Shown here: positions 48,942 through 58,073 of the stretch, piece by piece
Position numbering within the stretch: the stretch's first letter is position 1
Layout: the number at the start of each line of letters is the position of its first letter
Source: an uncultured Bacilli bacterium
Lineage (GTDB): Bacteria; Bacillota_I; Bacilli_A; RF39; UBA660
Reading direction: 5' to 3'
NCBI GenBank assembly: GCA_934149515.1
Contig: CAKPFD010000004.1
Location: forward strand, 1-64,000
DNA: 64,000 nt
Position numbers and translations under genes: made by a program
Notes under the pieces: model-generated
What the model was told of the DNA's origin: nothing
Seen by the model: only the letters and a program-made list of their open reading frames with translations
Databases searched by the model: none

Positions 48942-51113
48942 TTAAACTATACCATTTTTTAAAAATTCTTGTAGTGTTGTTCTTCTACTATTGGTTATGT
49001 TTCTAGCAATGGCTAGTTGTAAGGCTTTTTTATCTCCTACTAAGATTAGTTTTCCTTTCGCTCTTGTAATGGCTGTATAAATTAGTTTTCGGTAAAGCAT
49101 TTTTTGATAGATTAAGGATAGTGGAATAATGACGACTGGAAATTCACTTCCTTGGCTTTTATGAATGGAAATAGCAAAAGCATGGCGTAAAGTAGATAAC
49201 ATAGATGGTGTATAACAAACTTCATTGCCATCAAAGGATACATAAATTTCTTTTTTGCCTAATAATTTAATTTTTCGAATGATACCAATATCGCCATTAT
49301 AGACATTGTCATCTGGCATATTTACTAATTGAATGACTTTATCGCCTTCTCTAAAAATAATATCACCACTAGCATATTCTTTTTTATGATTTGATTTAGG
49401 ATTTAATAGTTGTTGTAAAGATGTATTTATCTTATCAATTCCAACAATACTTTTATACATTGGTGCTAATACTTGAAAAGAAGGTACTTCTTTTGCAATT
49501 GTTTCTATGGTAGAAATAAGTGTTTTTTCAGTCGTTTCAATAAATTCTAAATCACCATCTTTAGAAATTGCGTTTTCTAAAAAGATGCCATCTTGTAAGG
49601 CATGAGCAAAGGAAATAATGGCAGAACCTTTTTCTTGGCGATAAATGTTTTTTAAAGCAATCATTGGTATTTCACCACTTTGAATCATATCTTCTAAGGC
49701 ATTACCAGCACCAACACTTGGCAATTGATTAGCATCTCCTACAAATACAAGATGACAATTACTTGATAGACCTTTTAATAAGCTAGCAAGTAATTTGGTA
49801 TCGACCATACTAGCTTCATCGACAATCACCAAAGAAACTTCACTCTTATGATATTCATTAATCTGAAAACGATTGGTATCTTTATTCCATTTTAAAAAGC
49901 GATGAATCGTGGAAGCACTAAGTGAAGATACTTCTCCCATTCGTTTACTTGCCCTACCTGTTGGAGCAAGTAAAGCTAAATGTTTCATCAAATCTTCCGT
50001 GGAATAGTGATGAAGTTGTTGATACAAGGAAATAATGCCACCAATAATAGTAGTTTTACCAGTACCAGGACCACCAGTAATAATGGAAATAGAAGAAGAA
50101 AGCGCAAGCGTAATCGCTTCTTTTTGTTCTTCATTATAAACAATTTGTTTGCTATTTTCTAATTCTTTTATCATTTTAGCAAGCCTCAAAAAAGAACGCC
50201 TATCTTCATGTGCCAATAAACGAAATCGTCTTGCAATCAGTACTTCTGCTTCAAAATATTCCTTCAAATAAAGTTTTTCTTCTCTAATAACAATAAGGCC
50301 CATTTGTTCTAGACTTTCAAGACAACGCGCTAGCTCATCAATAGTAAAAAAAGAGGCTAATCGTCTAACATTTACTAACAGTTCTTCTTCTAAATAATAA
50401 GTATGACCATAAACATTACTAATTTCTATCATGGCATAAATAACAAGCGCCCTAAGACGTTCTAAACAATCTGGTTGATATCGTGATTTCAAAGCAATAG
50501 TATCAATTTTCTTAAAAGAAACATCTTCTAGATCATAATAGATCTGATAAATATCTTGTTGTAAAATATCTAAAAGTTTATCTTTATAGTGATGATAAAA
50601 TCGCATCGCTTCTTTTGGTGAAAAGCCAAGTGTAGATAACTGTAAAATAATTTCATAACTTGCTTGATAAGATAGTAAAGATTCATGTAAAGTTTGCACT
50701 TGTTTTTTAGTAATAGATGGTACCATCAATAAATCTTGTTCCTGATGTAAGATAACATCAAACGTTTTCTCTTGAAAAGTATCCACTAATCGTTGAGCAG
50801 TCTTCTTTCCAATTCCTTTAAACATATCGCTCGATAAAATATCCACCATAGCATTCTCTTCAGACGGTAAAATTCGTTCTAGCTGTTCAAATTCAAATTG
50901 CTTTCCATACTTTGGATGTTCTACAACATGTCCATGTAAAAGATAGGTATCCATTTCATTTAATACCGGACAATACCCAACAATCGTAATCGTAGAATGT
51001 AAGAAGAAAGACACATCATCGCTTGCTTCTGTTACTTTGAATAAGGCAATCAAATAACCAGTATCAAGAGCTTGAAAAATTTTCTTTTGATATGTTCCTT
51101 TTATAACTGACAT
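48942..51113 (-). CDS. recD2: RecD2-type 5'-3' DNA helicase
   Basis: A 723-residue superfamily-1 helicase not linked to RecBC. The N-terminal OB-like and helix-hairpin-helix part (about 1-320) includes FKGIGKKTAQRLVDTF. The motor has Walker A GGPGTGKTTIIGG, Walker B VIVDEASMVD, GDANQLPSVGAG, and the C-terminal motif VI region YRKLIYTAITRAK. RecD2 proteins act in repair and replication-fork handling. The ATG at 51113 follows AAGGAG by five bases; an in-frame start 11 codons earlier is less likely. It overlaps the mtaB end by 13 bases. Confidence 0.93.
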   Translation of the reverse strand: MSVIKGTYQKKIFQALDTGYLIALFKVTEASDDVSFFLHSTITIVGYCPVLNEMDTYLLHGHVVEHPKYGKQFEFEQLERILPSEENAMVDILSSDMFKGIGKKTAQRLVDTFQEKTFDVILHQEQDLLMVPSITKKQVQTLHESLLSYQASYEIILQLSTLGFSPKEAMRFYHHYKDKLLDILQQDIYQIYYDLEDVSFKKIDTIALKSRYQPDCLERLRALVIYAMIEISNVYGHTYYLEEELLVNVRRLASFFTIDELARCLESLEQMGLIVIREEKLYLKEYFEAEVLIARRFRLLAHEDRRSFLRLAKMIKELENSKQIVYNEEQKEAITLALSSSISIITGGPGTGKTTIIGGIISLYQQLHHYSTEDLMKHLALLAPTGRASKRMGEVSSLSASTIHRFLKWNKDTNRFQINEYHKSEVSLVIVDEASMVDTKLLASLLKGLSSNCHLVFVGDANQLPSVGAGNALEDMIQSGEIPMIALKNIYRQEKGSAIISFAHALQDGIFLENAISKDGDLEFIETTEKTLISTIETIAKEVPSFQVLAPMYKSIVGIDKINTSLQQLLNPKSNHKKEYASGDIIFREGDKVIQLVNMPDDNVYNGDIGIIRKIKLLGKKEIYVSFDGNEVCYTPSMLSTLRHAFAISIHKSQGSEFPVVIIPLSLIYQKMLYRKLIYTAITRAKGKLILVGDKKALQLAIARNITNSRRTTLQEFLKNGIV

Positions 51114-52411
51114 ACGCTCTCCTTGCAAACTTGCCCTAAACAACAACCAAGAAGATAATCTTGAATCATAACATCATAAAAGGTATTTGTTTCTAGTTCC
51201 TGTTTTATTTTTACTTTTAAATAATTACTAGTATGTCCAATGCTATAACCATCTTTATATTCTTCAATTAAAACAGATAAAGTTTTTCCAATAAAAGAAG
51301 TAGCATACTCTTTTTCTAATTGATTAGATAAACTAACTAAGGCTCTAGAACGACTTTTCTTTACACTACCATCTAAATGATCAGGTAATTCCATCGCTTT
51401 AGTTCCCTTACGAGGTGAAAATGGAAAAACATGAATCTTAGCAAAAGCAAATTTCTTAGCAACAGCTAAAGTAGAAGCAAAATCTTCTTCACTTTCCCCT
51501 GGAAAACCAACAATAATATCCGTTGTAATCGCAATATCTTTTCGAATCTTACGAATTTCTTGTAACGTATGTTCAAATTGTTGTAAGGTATATTTACGAT
51601 TCATCAAAGAAAGAATATGATCACTTCCTGCTTGTAATGGAATATGTAAATGATCAACAATGACTTTTTCTTGTCGTAATATATCTAAAACTTGTGGTGT
51701 TAATTCTGTTTCTTCAATGCTAGAAATACGAAGTCGCTTTAACCCTTCTATTTTTACTAATTCTTTTAATAAATCAGCAAAACAAATACCTAAATCTACA
51801 CCATAGTTTCCTGTATGAATTCCAGTTAAAACAACTTCTTGATAACCAGCTGCAACAAGTGCTGTTACTTCTTTTACAACCGTTGGTAAAGCCTTACTAC
51901 GACACTTCCCCCGAACAAAAGGAATAATACAATAACTACAAAAATTCTCACAACCATCTTGAATCTTAACAAAAGCTCGACATCTACCCTCAAAATGAGT
52001 CAAAAACATATCTTCAAACAAAGTATTATCTTTAGCATCTTGTTCTATTAAGGCATTACTTTTAAGCGGTTGTTTATTAATAAAATATTCATCTAATAAG
52101 GAAATAATTTTATTTTTGTTTTTCGTACCAATATAAATATCAACACCATCTACTTCTTCTTGTCCATTTGCTTCAACAAAACAACCAGCTGCCACAACGC
52201 AACTATCAGGATTTCTTTTTTTCGCTTGATGAATCATCTTACGACTCTTAATATCAGCTGTATTGGTTACTGTACAAGTATTAATAATGTAAACATCATT
52301 GATATCATTAAAATCATGAATTTCATATCCTGCTGCTTCTAATTCTTGTATTAAATATTCACTTTCATATGTATTAACTTTACAGCCAAGTGTACAAATA
52401 CCAACTTTCAT
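51101..52411 (-). CDS. mtaB: tRNA t6A37 methylthiotransferase MtaB
   Basis: A 436-residue radical-SAM enzyme that adds a methylthio group to t6A at tRNA position 37. The N-terminal UPF0004 domain has Cys in GICTLGCKVN, INTCTVT and AAGCFVE for one 4Fe-4S cluster. The radical-SAM cluster is in CENFCSYCIIPFVRG, and a TRAM domain closes the protein (about 370-430). The GCKVNTYES opening points to MtaB rather than MiaB. The ATG at 52411 is preceded by GGTG; a GTG four codons earlier is not preferred. It is co-directional with recD2. Confidence 0.92.
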   Translation of the reverse strand: MKVGICTLGCKVNTYESEYLIQELEAAGYEIHDFNDINDVYIINTCTVTNTADIKSRKMIHQAKKRNPDSCVVAAGCFVEANGQEEVDGVDIYIGTKNKNKIISLLDEYFINKQPLKSNALIEQDAKDNTLFEDMFLTHFEGRCRAFVKIQDGCENFCSYCIIPFVRGKCRSKALPTVVKEVTALVAAGYQEVVLTGIHTGNYGVDLGICFADLLKELVKIEGLKRLRISSIEETELTPQVLDILRQEKVIVDHLHIPLQAGSDHILSLMNRKYTLQQFEHTLQEIRKIRKDIAITTDIIVGFPGESEEDFASTLAVAKKFAFAKIHVFPFSPRKGTKAMELPDHLDGSVKKSRSRALVSLSNQLEKEYATSFIGKTLSVLIEEYKDGYSIGHTSNYLKVKIKQELETNTFYDVMIQDYLLGCCLGQVCKESVCQL

Positions 52412-52468
52412 CTTTTTCACCACAAATGGATAGTATTATCTCCAATCCCTTTCTTTTTTTATGATATA

Positions 52469-53176
52469 TTATTTTGTTTTTGTTTTAACATGCTGTTTTT
52501 GTGCCGGATAAACCATTAAATACATTGTCTTATTGTGTTCATCCCTCATAATATGAAACGCATAATCCTCTCTTTTGTCCTGTTGTTTAGATGAAACATC
52601 TGCTAATATTGGATATAATTGCTCTTTACAGTAATTAGAAAATGCTTCATCTTGTTTAATAGAATGATTATCTTTTCGAGAAAAGGCATAGACACCTTTT
52701 ACATCTGTAGCATAGCAGATATAAGTATCATTTTCTTGATGATAATCCCCATCTTTTACAGATACTCCAAACGGAATAGAGATCAAATGTTCATCTAGTT
52801 GTTTATTCTGCATCATTTCCAAAGAAGAAATAAAATCATAACGTTTCTTGACAATTTGTTTAATAATAGCAGATGTCAATTGATTTTTTCTAGATTTTTC
52901 TTCATACAAACTAAGTGACGTTGCATAAACATCTTCTAAAAAATCTGTCTGCTGACGCAATGAATCTAAATCAAGACGTAAATAATCAAAATAAGACGTA
53001 ATTTCTTGACTCATCAAAATAGGTTCAACAAGCGTCTTATCTGTTATCTTTTGAAATGTTTCATCTTCTCCTTCAATAGAAAGATTAAAAAAACCATTCA
53101 CACCCATCTTCTTTAAATATCTTAAATCACGATTTTGGACAAGAATTGCGCCTTCTTCTTGTAATAAAACTTTCAT
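52469..53176 (-). CDS. Hypothetical protein
   Basis: A 235-residue soluble protein that I do not recognise. It starts MKVLLQEEGAILVQNRDLRY, has a helical middle (about 80-120) and a C-terminal half with short aromatic stretches (NDTYICYATDVKGVYAFSRK). There is no signal peptide or transmembrane segment. It lies between the prepilin-peptidase gene and mtaB on the same strand, with gaps of about 60 bases on each side, and may be transcribed alone. Confidence 0.6.
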   Translation of the reverse strand: MKVLLQEEGAILVQNRDLRYLKKMGVNGFFNLSIEGEDETFQKITDKTLVEPILMSQEITSYFDYLRLDLDSLRQQTDFLEDVYATSLSLYEEKSRKNQLTSAIIKQIVKKRYDFISSLEMMQNKQLDEHLISIPFGVSVKDGDYHQENDTYICYATDVKGVYAFSRKDNHSIKQDEAFSNYCKEQLYPILADVSSKQQDKREDYAFHIMRDEHNKTMYLMVYPAQKQHVKTKTK

Positions 53177-53236
53177 AAAAAAACCACCCTTTCAAAGTGC
53201 CTATTAGTATATCACATTTTAAAAAAATTACAAGAT

Positions 53237-54001
53237 CTAAAACAGCATAAAATAAGAAAAAATGTCATTGCTTGTCACTTTCATAAAAAACAAGATAAAA
53301 CAACCAAGTAATAAGAATGGTCCAAAAGGAATCATCCTCTCTTTATTTTTATAATAAAGGAAAATAGAAACCGGAAGTGCCATAAAACTAGCTAAGAAAA
53401 TAGATAAAATTCCTAAAAACGGATCAAGTACTAATCCTATGACAAATAAAAGTTTAACATCTCCTCCTCCCAAGCTTTCTTTATGAAATAACACATTTCC
53501 AAGGCAAAGTAATCCATACATAAATAAAAATAGGGCTACTCCACTTGCAACATGGTAAAGTGCTCCTTTCATTCCAAGACGTAAAATTTGAACAAAGAAA
53601 AAACAAATAGCAAAAAACAAAAGGACTTTATCATCAATAATAAGATAAGTAAAATCACTCACTAGTACAATCATGAATAAAGAAGCTAGTAAAATACTAA
53701 GTAGAAATGAATAAGAAAAAGAAAAGCTATAAAAAGATACCATAAATAAAATACCAGTACCTACTTCACTTAAGAACAAAACAGGTGAAATCTTCTTCTT
53801 GCAATAACGACATTTTCCTTTCAAATGTAAATAAGAAAAAATAGGAATCATATCATAAAAGGGTAAAGGCGTAAGACAATGATCACAATGACTACGTCCT
53901 ATGACAAAGCCTTCCTTACGCCCTACTCGAAGTCCAACAACACCTAAAAAAGAACCAATAAAACTACCAAAAATAAATAAACAAATATAGATTAAAACCA
54001 T
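53237..54001 (-). CDS. Prepilin peptidase (PilD/ComC type)
   Basis: A 254-residue polytopic aspartic protease that cleaves the leader of type IV pilin-like proteins. The N-terminal cytoplasmic part has the zinc-type cysteine pairs CDHC and CRYC. The two catalytic Asp motifs are in VSDFTYLIIDD and SLGGGDVKLL. Six to eight helices are present. It follows the PilC-type gene by eight bases, so the two form a small operon. Substrate pilins are not in this window, which suggests the remaining components are elsewhere. Confidence 0.9.
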   Translation of the reverse strand: MVLIYICLFIFGSFIGSFLGVVGLRVGRKEGFVIGRSHCDHCLTPLPFYDMIPIFSYLHLKGKCRYCKKKISPVLFLSEVGTGILFMVSFYSFSFSYSFLLSILLASLFMIVLVSDFTYLIIDDKVLLFFAICFFFVQILRLGMKGALYHVASGVALFLFMYGLLCLGNVLFHKESLGGGDVKLLFVIGLVLDPFLGILSIFLASFMALPVSIFLYYKNKERMIPFGPFLLLGCFILFFMKVTSNDIFSYFMLF

Positions 54002-54009
54002 TTTCCCAC

Positions 54010-55446
54010 CTACCGAATCTTTGAATAAATATCAAACATTGGTATTACAATAGATAATAAAATTGTTCCTACAATCACTGCTAAAAGGGCAATCATAATT
54101 GGCTCGATCAAACTTTGCATTTGTTTGACCAAATTTTTATGTAAATTCTGATAATAGTTTGCAACTTTTTCCATCATAAGTCCCAATTGTCCTGTATTTT
54201 CCCCTGTCACAATCATCTCATACGCCGCCACTGGAAACGCCCAATTTCCCCTAAAGGCCTCTGATATAGCAGCACCTTTATTTAAGTTGATGATCGTTTT
54301 ATTAATTAAATCTTTATAAATTTCATTTTCTGTAATTTTAGATAGAATTTCCATACTATCTGTAATGAACACCCCATGATTTAAAAGGGATGCAAAGGTT
54401 TTGGTAAAATTATATACTTCATTATAAATGATCACTTTATTCATGATTGGTATATGCATCATGATAGTTTGTATCTTTTGACGAAACCATTTATTTTTCT
54501 TATAGAAAAGAACAAAGAGAAAAATAAACGCTGCTGTATATAAAATTAAAGCAATATAATGCCCAGTAATAAAATCACTGACGCTCATGACAATCAATGT
54601 TATCTTTGGTAATGCCGCATCATTATCACGGTACATTTCCACAAATTTTGGTACGATCGTCGTCAAAATAAAGATAACAACAGCAATCGCTACAAACAAA
54701 ACAACAACCGGATAAGTCATCGCTGAAATCATCTGTTTTCTAGCTTCTTCTTTTGAAGTATAATACTCTGCCATATCATCTAATACTGTCGTTAAATCAC
54801 CAGTTAATTCCGCCGTTTTTATCATATTGATCAAGAGTTTTGGAAATTTATCTTCCTGTTTCGCCATCGCCGTTGATAAATTTTCACCTTTTAATAGCTC
54901 ATACACCACTTTTTGATAGACTTTTTTATGTTCCATCTTTTCACTTTGTTTTTCCAAAATACGAACCGAATCTACCAATGGAATACCAGCTTTTAAATAG
55001 GTAGATAATTGTGTTAGAGCAAACGCTAAATCACTAGCTTTAAATCCTCCAAAAGATAAATCAATATCATAAGGCTTCCTAGGTTCTATTGTAATAATTT
55101 CATAGCCTTCATTTTCTAAGAAGTTTTTCGCATCACCAATGTTTAAAGCTTCAATAGAACCATTTAAAATTTTACCAGAAGAATTTTTAGCTTTATAACG
55201 AAAAGAATATAGTGCTTCTTCTTTTTTCTTACCATTTAATATTTCAAATCCTTTAATATCTTTCGGCATCATTTGTTGTAGTTGTTGTTCAGATTCTGTT
55301 TGGATCTGTTTTTCTTTTTTCAAACTGAATTTATCAATTACATAAAGAAAGCCGTTCAAGGCATAATGCAAAATTTTAGAAGGAATAGCAAAAAAAGAAC
55401 GAACGACATGGTAAACAAAAATAAACGGTTTCCATAGTATTTCCAT
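54010..55446 (-). CDS. Type II secretion/type IV pilus inner-membrane protein (GspF/PilC)
   Basis: A 478-residue assembly-platform protein. The core has two repeated PilF-type domains (about 145-275 and 345-470), with the family FALTQLSTYLKAGIPLVDSV near 150-170 and FTKTFASLLNHGVFITDSM in the second repeat, and three helices. About 85 residues precede the usual YSFRYKAKNSSGKILNGSIE start, including two hydrophobic stretches (FIFVYHVVRSFFAIP and LHYALNGFLYVI) that normal PilC lacks. The ATG at 55446 follows GGTGGG; an in-frame ATG 21 codons earlier has no ribosome site. No PilB ATPase or pilin is beside it. Confidence 0.88.
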   Translation of the reverse strand: MEILWKPFIFVYHVVRSFFAIPSKILHYALNGFLYVIDKFSLKKEKQIQTESEQQLQQMMPKDIKGFEILNGKKKEEALYSFRYKAKNSSGKILNGSIEALNIGDAKNFLENEGYEIITIEPRKPYDIDLSFGGFKASDLAFALTQLSTYLKAGIPLVDSVRILEKQSEKMEHKKVYQKVVYELLKGENLSTAMAKQEDKFPKLLINMIKTAELTGDLTTVLDDMAEYYTSKEEARKQMISAMTYPVVVLFVAIAVVIFILTTIVPKFVEMYRDNDAALPKITLIVMSVSDFITGHYIALILYTAAFIFLFVLFYKKNKWFRQKIQTIMMHIPIMNKVIIYNEVYNFTKTFASLLNHGVFITDSMEILSKITENEIYKDLINKTIINLNKGAAISEAFRGNWAFPVAAYEMIVTGENTGQLGLMMEKVANYYQNLHKNLVKQMQSLIEPIMIALLAVIVGTILLSIVIPMFDIYSKIR

Positions 55447-55523
55447 CAGTAAGCCACCCACCTTAATTATTCTATTAAAATTATAGCATATTTTTAAAAG
55501 ACAAGACAAGAAATTTCAGCTGT

Positions 55524-55883
55524 TCATCCTAAAAATGTTGGTGCTAAAAAAGAAAAAGAATCAAGGTTTCGTAAAACGCCATAGAAAATAAGGGTTAAAA
55601 TGATGCTATATAAGATTTTGGAAGGTATAACAGGGTATTTTTTCTGCCAAAAAAGAAAGTAAATAAGATAAAGAAGTAGTAACAAAAATACCAAAGGATT
55701 ATAGCGAAAAGCTTGATATACATTTCCTTCTAATAAGGAAAATCCCATTCTAGTCACACCACAACCAGGACAGTAAAATCCTGTTAATTGATGGAATAAG
55801 CAAAAAAAGTGCAAAGAAAAGGCTTGATATAAAACATAGTAAAGGACAAAAAGGAAAAAAAGAAAGAAACATTTCTTTTTCAT
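55524..55883 (-). CDS. DUF2752 family membrane protein
   Basis: A 119-residue protein with three helices (about 5-25, 63-80 and 90-108). It carries the DUF2752 marker GFYCPGCGVTR, a short cysteine-bearing loop after the first helix. The family's function is unknown. It begins one base after the zinc-ribbon/DUF4234 gene, so the two are coupled, a pairing that recurs in Bacillota. Confidence 0.85.
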   Translation of the reverse strand: MKKKCFFLFFLFVLYYVLYQAFSLHFFCLFHQLTGFYCPGCGVTRMGFSLLEGNVYQAFRYNPLVFLLLLLYLIYFLFWQKKYPVIPSKILYSIILTLIFYGVLRNLDSFSFLAPTFLG

Positions 55884-55884
55884 A

Positions 55885-56328
55885 TTATATCGCTCTAGCC
55901 AATCGATTCAAATCACTTTGAATCAAACATTCACTGACAATACCAAGTCCCAAAAGACTCAAGATAAGGTATAAACCAGCATTATCACTAATATCAATTC
56001 CATAACGTTTACCAGCTAAATAAAGTTTTTGTCCCATCTTATAATTCCAATAAAAATAATAAATACCACAACTCAAAATCATATAAAGTATCGCCATTCC
56101 ACCACTAGCAGTTGTAATATCACTTAATTCATTCGATTCATCACTCATCATCGCATACCAATAAAGACCATAAATCCCACAGGTAATAAAAGATAAAATA
56201 ACACAAGTAGCAATATCTCTTTCTTGCAAAGCACCATTGAAAACATGTTCAACTTCTACCCCACAACTAGGGCAAAAGCGACTATTTCCTTCTATTTCTT
56301 TTCCGCAATGACTACAAAACTTAGTCAT
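55885..56328 (-). CDS. Zinc-ribbon and DUF4234 membrane protein
   Basis: A 147-residue protein with an N-terminal double CxxC zinc ribbon (CSHCGKE and CPSCGVE) followed by four helices (about 38-130). The membrane part has the DUF4234 pattern (FITCGIYGLYWYAMM, NELSDI, CGIYYFYWNYKMG). The function is unknown. It is the first gene of a pair with the DUF2752 gene. Confidence 0.8.
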   Translation of the reverse strand: MTKFCSHCGKEIEGNSRFCPSCGVEVEHVFNGALQERDIATCVILSFITCGIYGLYWYAMMSDESNELSDITTASGGMAILYMILSCGIYYFYWNYKMGQKLYLAGKRYGIDISDNAGLYLILSLLGLGIVSECLIQSDLNRLARAI

Positions 56329-56397
56329 GTTTCCACCACCTTTTTATCTATTATAGCATTATACCCAATAGAAAAGAAGTTATATTTTTTAAAATGC

Positions 56398-56425
56398 ACA
56401 CATCACTTTGTAAAAACATACATTA
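56398..56425 (+). promoter_or_regulatory. Sigma-K-like promoter of the DUF11-like gene
   Basis: AC at 56398-56399, a 17-base spacer and CATACATTA at 56417-56425 match the AC-N16/17-CATANNNTA consensus of the mother-cell factor sigma-K. The ribosome site AAGGAGG begins a few bases later. A second promoter with identical spacing is at 58027-58054. Confidence 0.45.
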
Positions 56426-56443
56426 AAAAAGAAGGAGGAATTT

Positions 56444-56836
56444 ATGGAAAATCAATTAAATAACCAAGCCACTGTCGTTGGAAATTACAACGAAATACCA
56501 ACGACCATTACATCAAATGTTACCCTTGTTACAATGATCGAAGGATTAACTGTTACGATAGCTGCTGATAAGGTTACCTGGGCAGATGGGGCTCTAACAT
56601 ATACGATTACTATCGATAACCAAACCGAACAAACGTATACAACCCCAATAATTACCGACGTACTAAATACAACATTAGTCAACTTTACAGCTGGTAGTGT
56701 TGAAGTCAATGGTACAAAACTAGATGAAACCAAATACACTTATAATCAAGAAACTGGAACCCTTACCATCAACTTAGAAGATATTGAAAAAAGTACCAGT
56801 AATAAAATTACGTTTCAAGTTACAAAGAAAGACTAA
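56444..56836 (+). CDS. DUF11-like beta-sandwich protein
   Basis: A 130-residue protein with no signal peptide or anchor. From about residue 35 it follows the DUF11/conserved-repeat layout: ITIDNQTEQTYTTPIITDVL, a FTAGSVEVNGTKLD segment, YNQETGTLTINLEDIEKSTS and ITFQVTKKD. Domains of this type are common in surface and spore-coat or exosporium proteins. AAGGAGG lies five bases before the ATG and a sigma-K-like promoter lies upstream. The next 135 bases have an open frame in another register that I do not regard as part of this gene. Confidence 0.65.
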   Translation: MENQLNNQATVVGNYNEIPTTITSNVTLVTMIEGLTVTIAADKVTWADGALTYTITIDNQTEQTYTTPIITDVLNTTLVNFTAGSVEVNGTKLDETKYTYNQETGTLTINLEDIEKSTSNKITFQVTKKD

Positions 56837-56971
56837 ACAAGCATTTACGCTGAAAAACAAATGTTATCTAACAACAGATAAAATAACCAAACAAAGCAAT
56901 CTAGTCATCACTAAAGCCATCACTACTAGTAATTATCCAGAACTAGATTGTACAACCCCTTACTGGCGTTA

Positions 56972-57710
56972 TTAAGTATTTTCTATTTCTAAAGAAAAAC
57001 TAGCACCTACATCGATCAACCTATTACTAGTACCAAAAGGTCCATACACCATACCATGATACGTTGTAAAGATAAAAGAATTGTGGACATTAACCTCAAA
57101 TATCAAATCAGAAACACCATAAAACAATTCCCGATAAGTACTTGTAAAAGTAACATCTGCTTTTGATAAAATCACCAAAAAACAAGATCTATTTCAAAAC
57201 AAAAAAGAAGAATTACCTTTAGAATCATGTAAAAAAGAACTTACCCACCAATTTCAATCTGACGACATTCTGCAATCTCTCCACCAGCAGTCAAACTATC
57301 ATCCAAAGCATGAACATAAACATCCAAAAATCTAATTTGAGGACCAGTATACGTAACATTTTGATAGACAATAACACACTGCCGATATCTGTATTTTCTG
57401 ATACAAAAATAACACCATAATAATTATGTCCAACGATTGTAATATAGCAAACCTCTACCTTTGCCGTTGTAGCATTCGTGACATAGATTGTATCAGAACT
57501 ACTCAAACTAAGTTTATCTCCCAATTGATGAGTAACCCCTTCATATGTTCCATCAATGGTAAGAGAAACTTTATCTTTAGAAATAGCAATACCACCACCC
57601 ATGACAATATCACTACCTAAATAAATATAAGAATATGTATCACTATTAAACAGCACCTCTTTCAATTCTAACCAGAAATAAACTACCACCTTAATAGAAT
57701 CTAATACCAA
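56972..57710 (-). pseudogene. Beta-helix (pectate-lyase-like adhesive) surface-protein remnant
   Basis: Three minus-strand fragments join into one protein: DTYSYIYLGSDIVMGGGIAI through GHNYYGVIFVSENT (57710 to about 57375), then after a shift VIVYQNVTYTGPQIRFLDVY to AECRQIEIGG (about 57372-57250), then KGNSSFLF, a TGA-type stop, and KADVTFTSTYRELFYGVSDL to the end at 56972. The flow matches a Bacillota family of beta-helix surface proteins with pectate-lyase-like repeats. At least two frameshifts and one in-frame stop separate the parts. No start or signal peptide remains, so only the middle part is present. Confidence 0.65.
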
Positions 57711-57751
57711 TATAATATCCCCTCAATTTACTATATGAAAAAGGTGAAAAA

Positions 57752-58042
57752 ATGGCTAAAGCAAATGCACTACTTGATTCCATTGATCCATACACTTTCA
57801 CCGGCAGTGCTTTTGTTATCGGACTTGTACTAGCAAACAAACTATCAGCAAATGAGCAAGCAAGTATTGGTAACTGGTTACAATTAGTAGGACTAACCAT
57901 CCAAACATATTCTTCACAGCAAACAATTATAGAAGAAAAAACCGCTCCCATCACAACCATTCAAGATAGTATTGAAGAAATAAAAAAAGAACTTGAAAAA
58001 CTACAAAAAGAAAAGGAAGATAAGGAACAAGTAAAGTTTTAA
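57752..58042 (+). CDS. Small helical protein with C-terminal coiled coil
   Basis: A 96-residue protein. The first half contains a moderately hydrophobic region (FTGSAFVIGLVLANKLSANE, then NWLQLVGLTIQTYSSQQ), and the last 30 residues form a charged coiled coil (IEEIKKELEKLQKEKEDKEQ). AAGGTGA lies six bases before the ATG. It is 31 bases upstream of the YqfQ-like gene and probably works with it. I recognise no family. Its place beside a sigma-K-like promoter hints at a spore-related role. Confidence 0.7.
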   Translation: MAKANALLDSIDPYTFTGSAFVIGLVLANKLSANEQASIGNWLQLVGLTIQTYSSQQTIIEEKTAPITTIQDSIEEIKKELEKLQKEKEDKEQVKF

Positions 58043-58054
58043 AAACATATACTA
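58027..58054 (+). promoter_or_regulatory. Sigma-K-like promoter of the YqfQ-like gene
   Basis: AC at 58027-58028, a 17-base spacer and CATATACTA at 58046-58054 match AC-N16/17-CATANNNTA. The spacing is the same as in the promoter at 56398-56425. It overlaps the end of the upstream coding region. Confidence 0.45.
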
Positions 58055-58073
58055 TCAACAAAAGGTGATAAAA

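Noticed and set aside
56784..56975. Plus-strand open frame after the DUF11-like gene
   Set aside because: It starts inside the DUF11-like gene in another register, has no ribosome site and does not continue the domain pattern.
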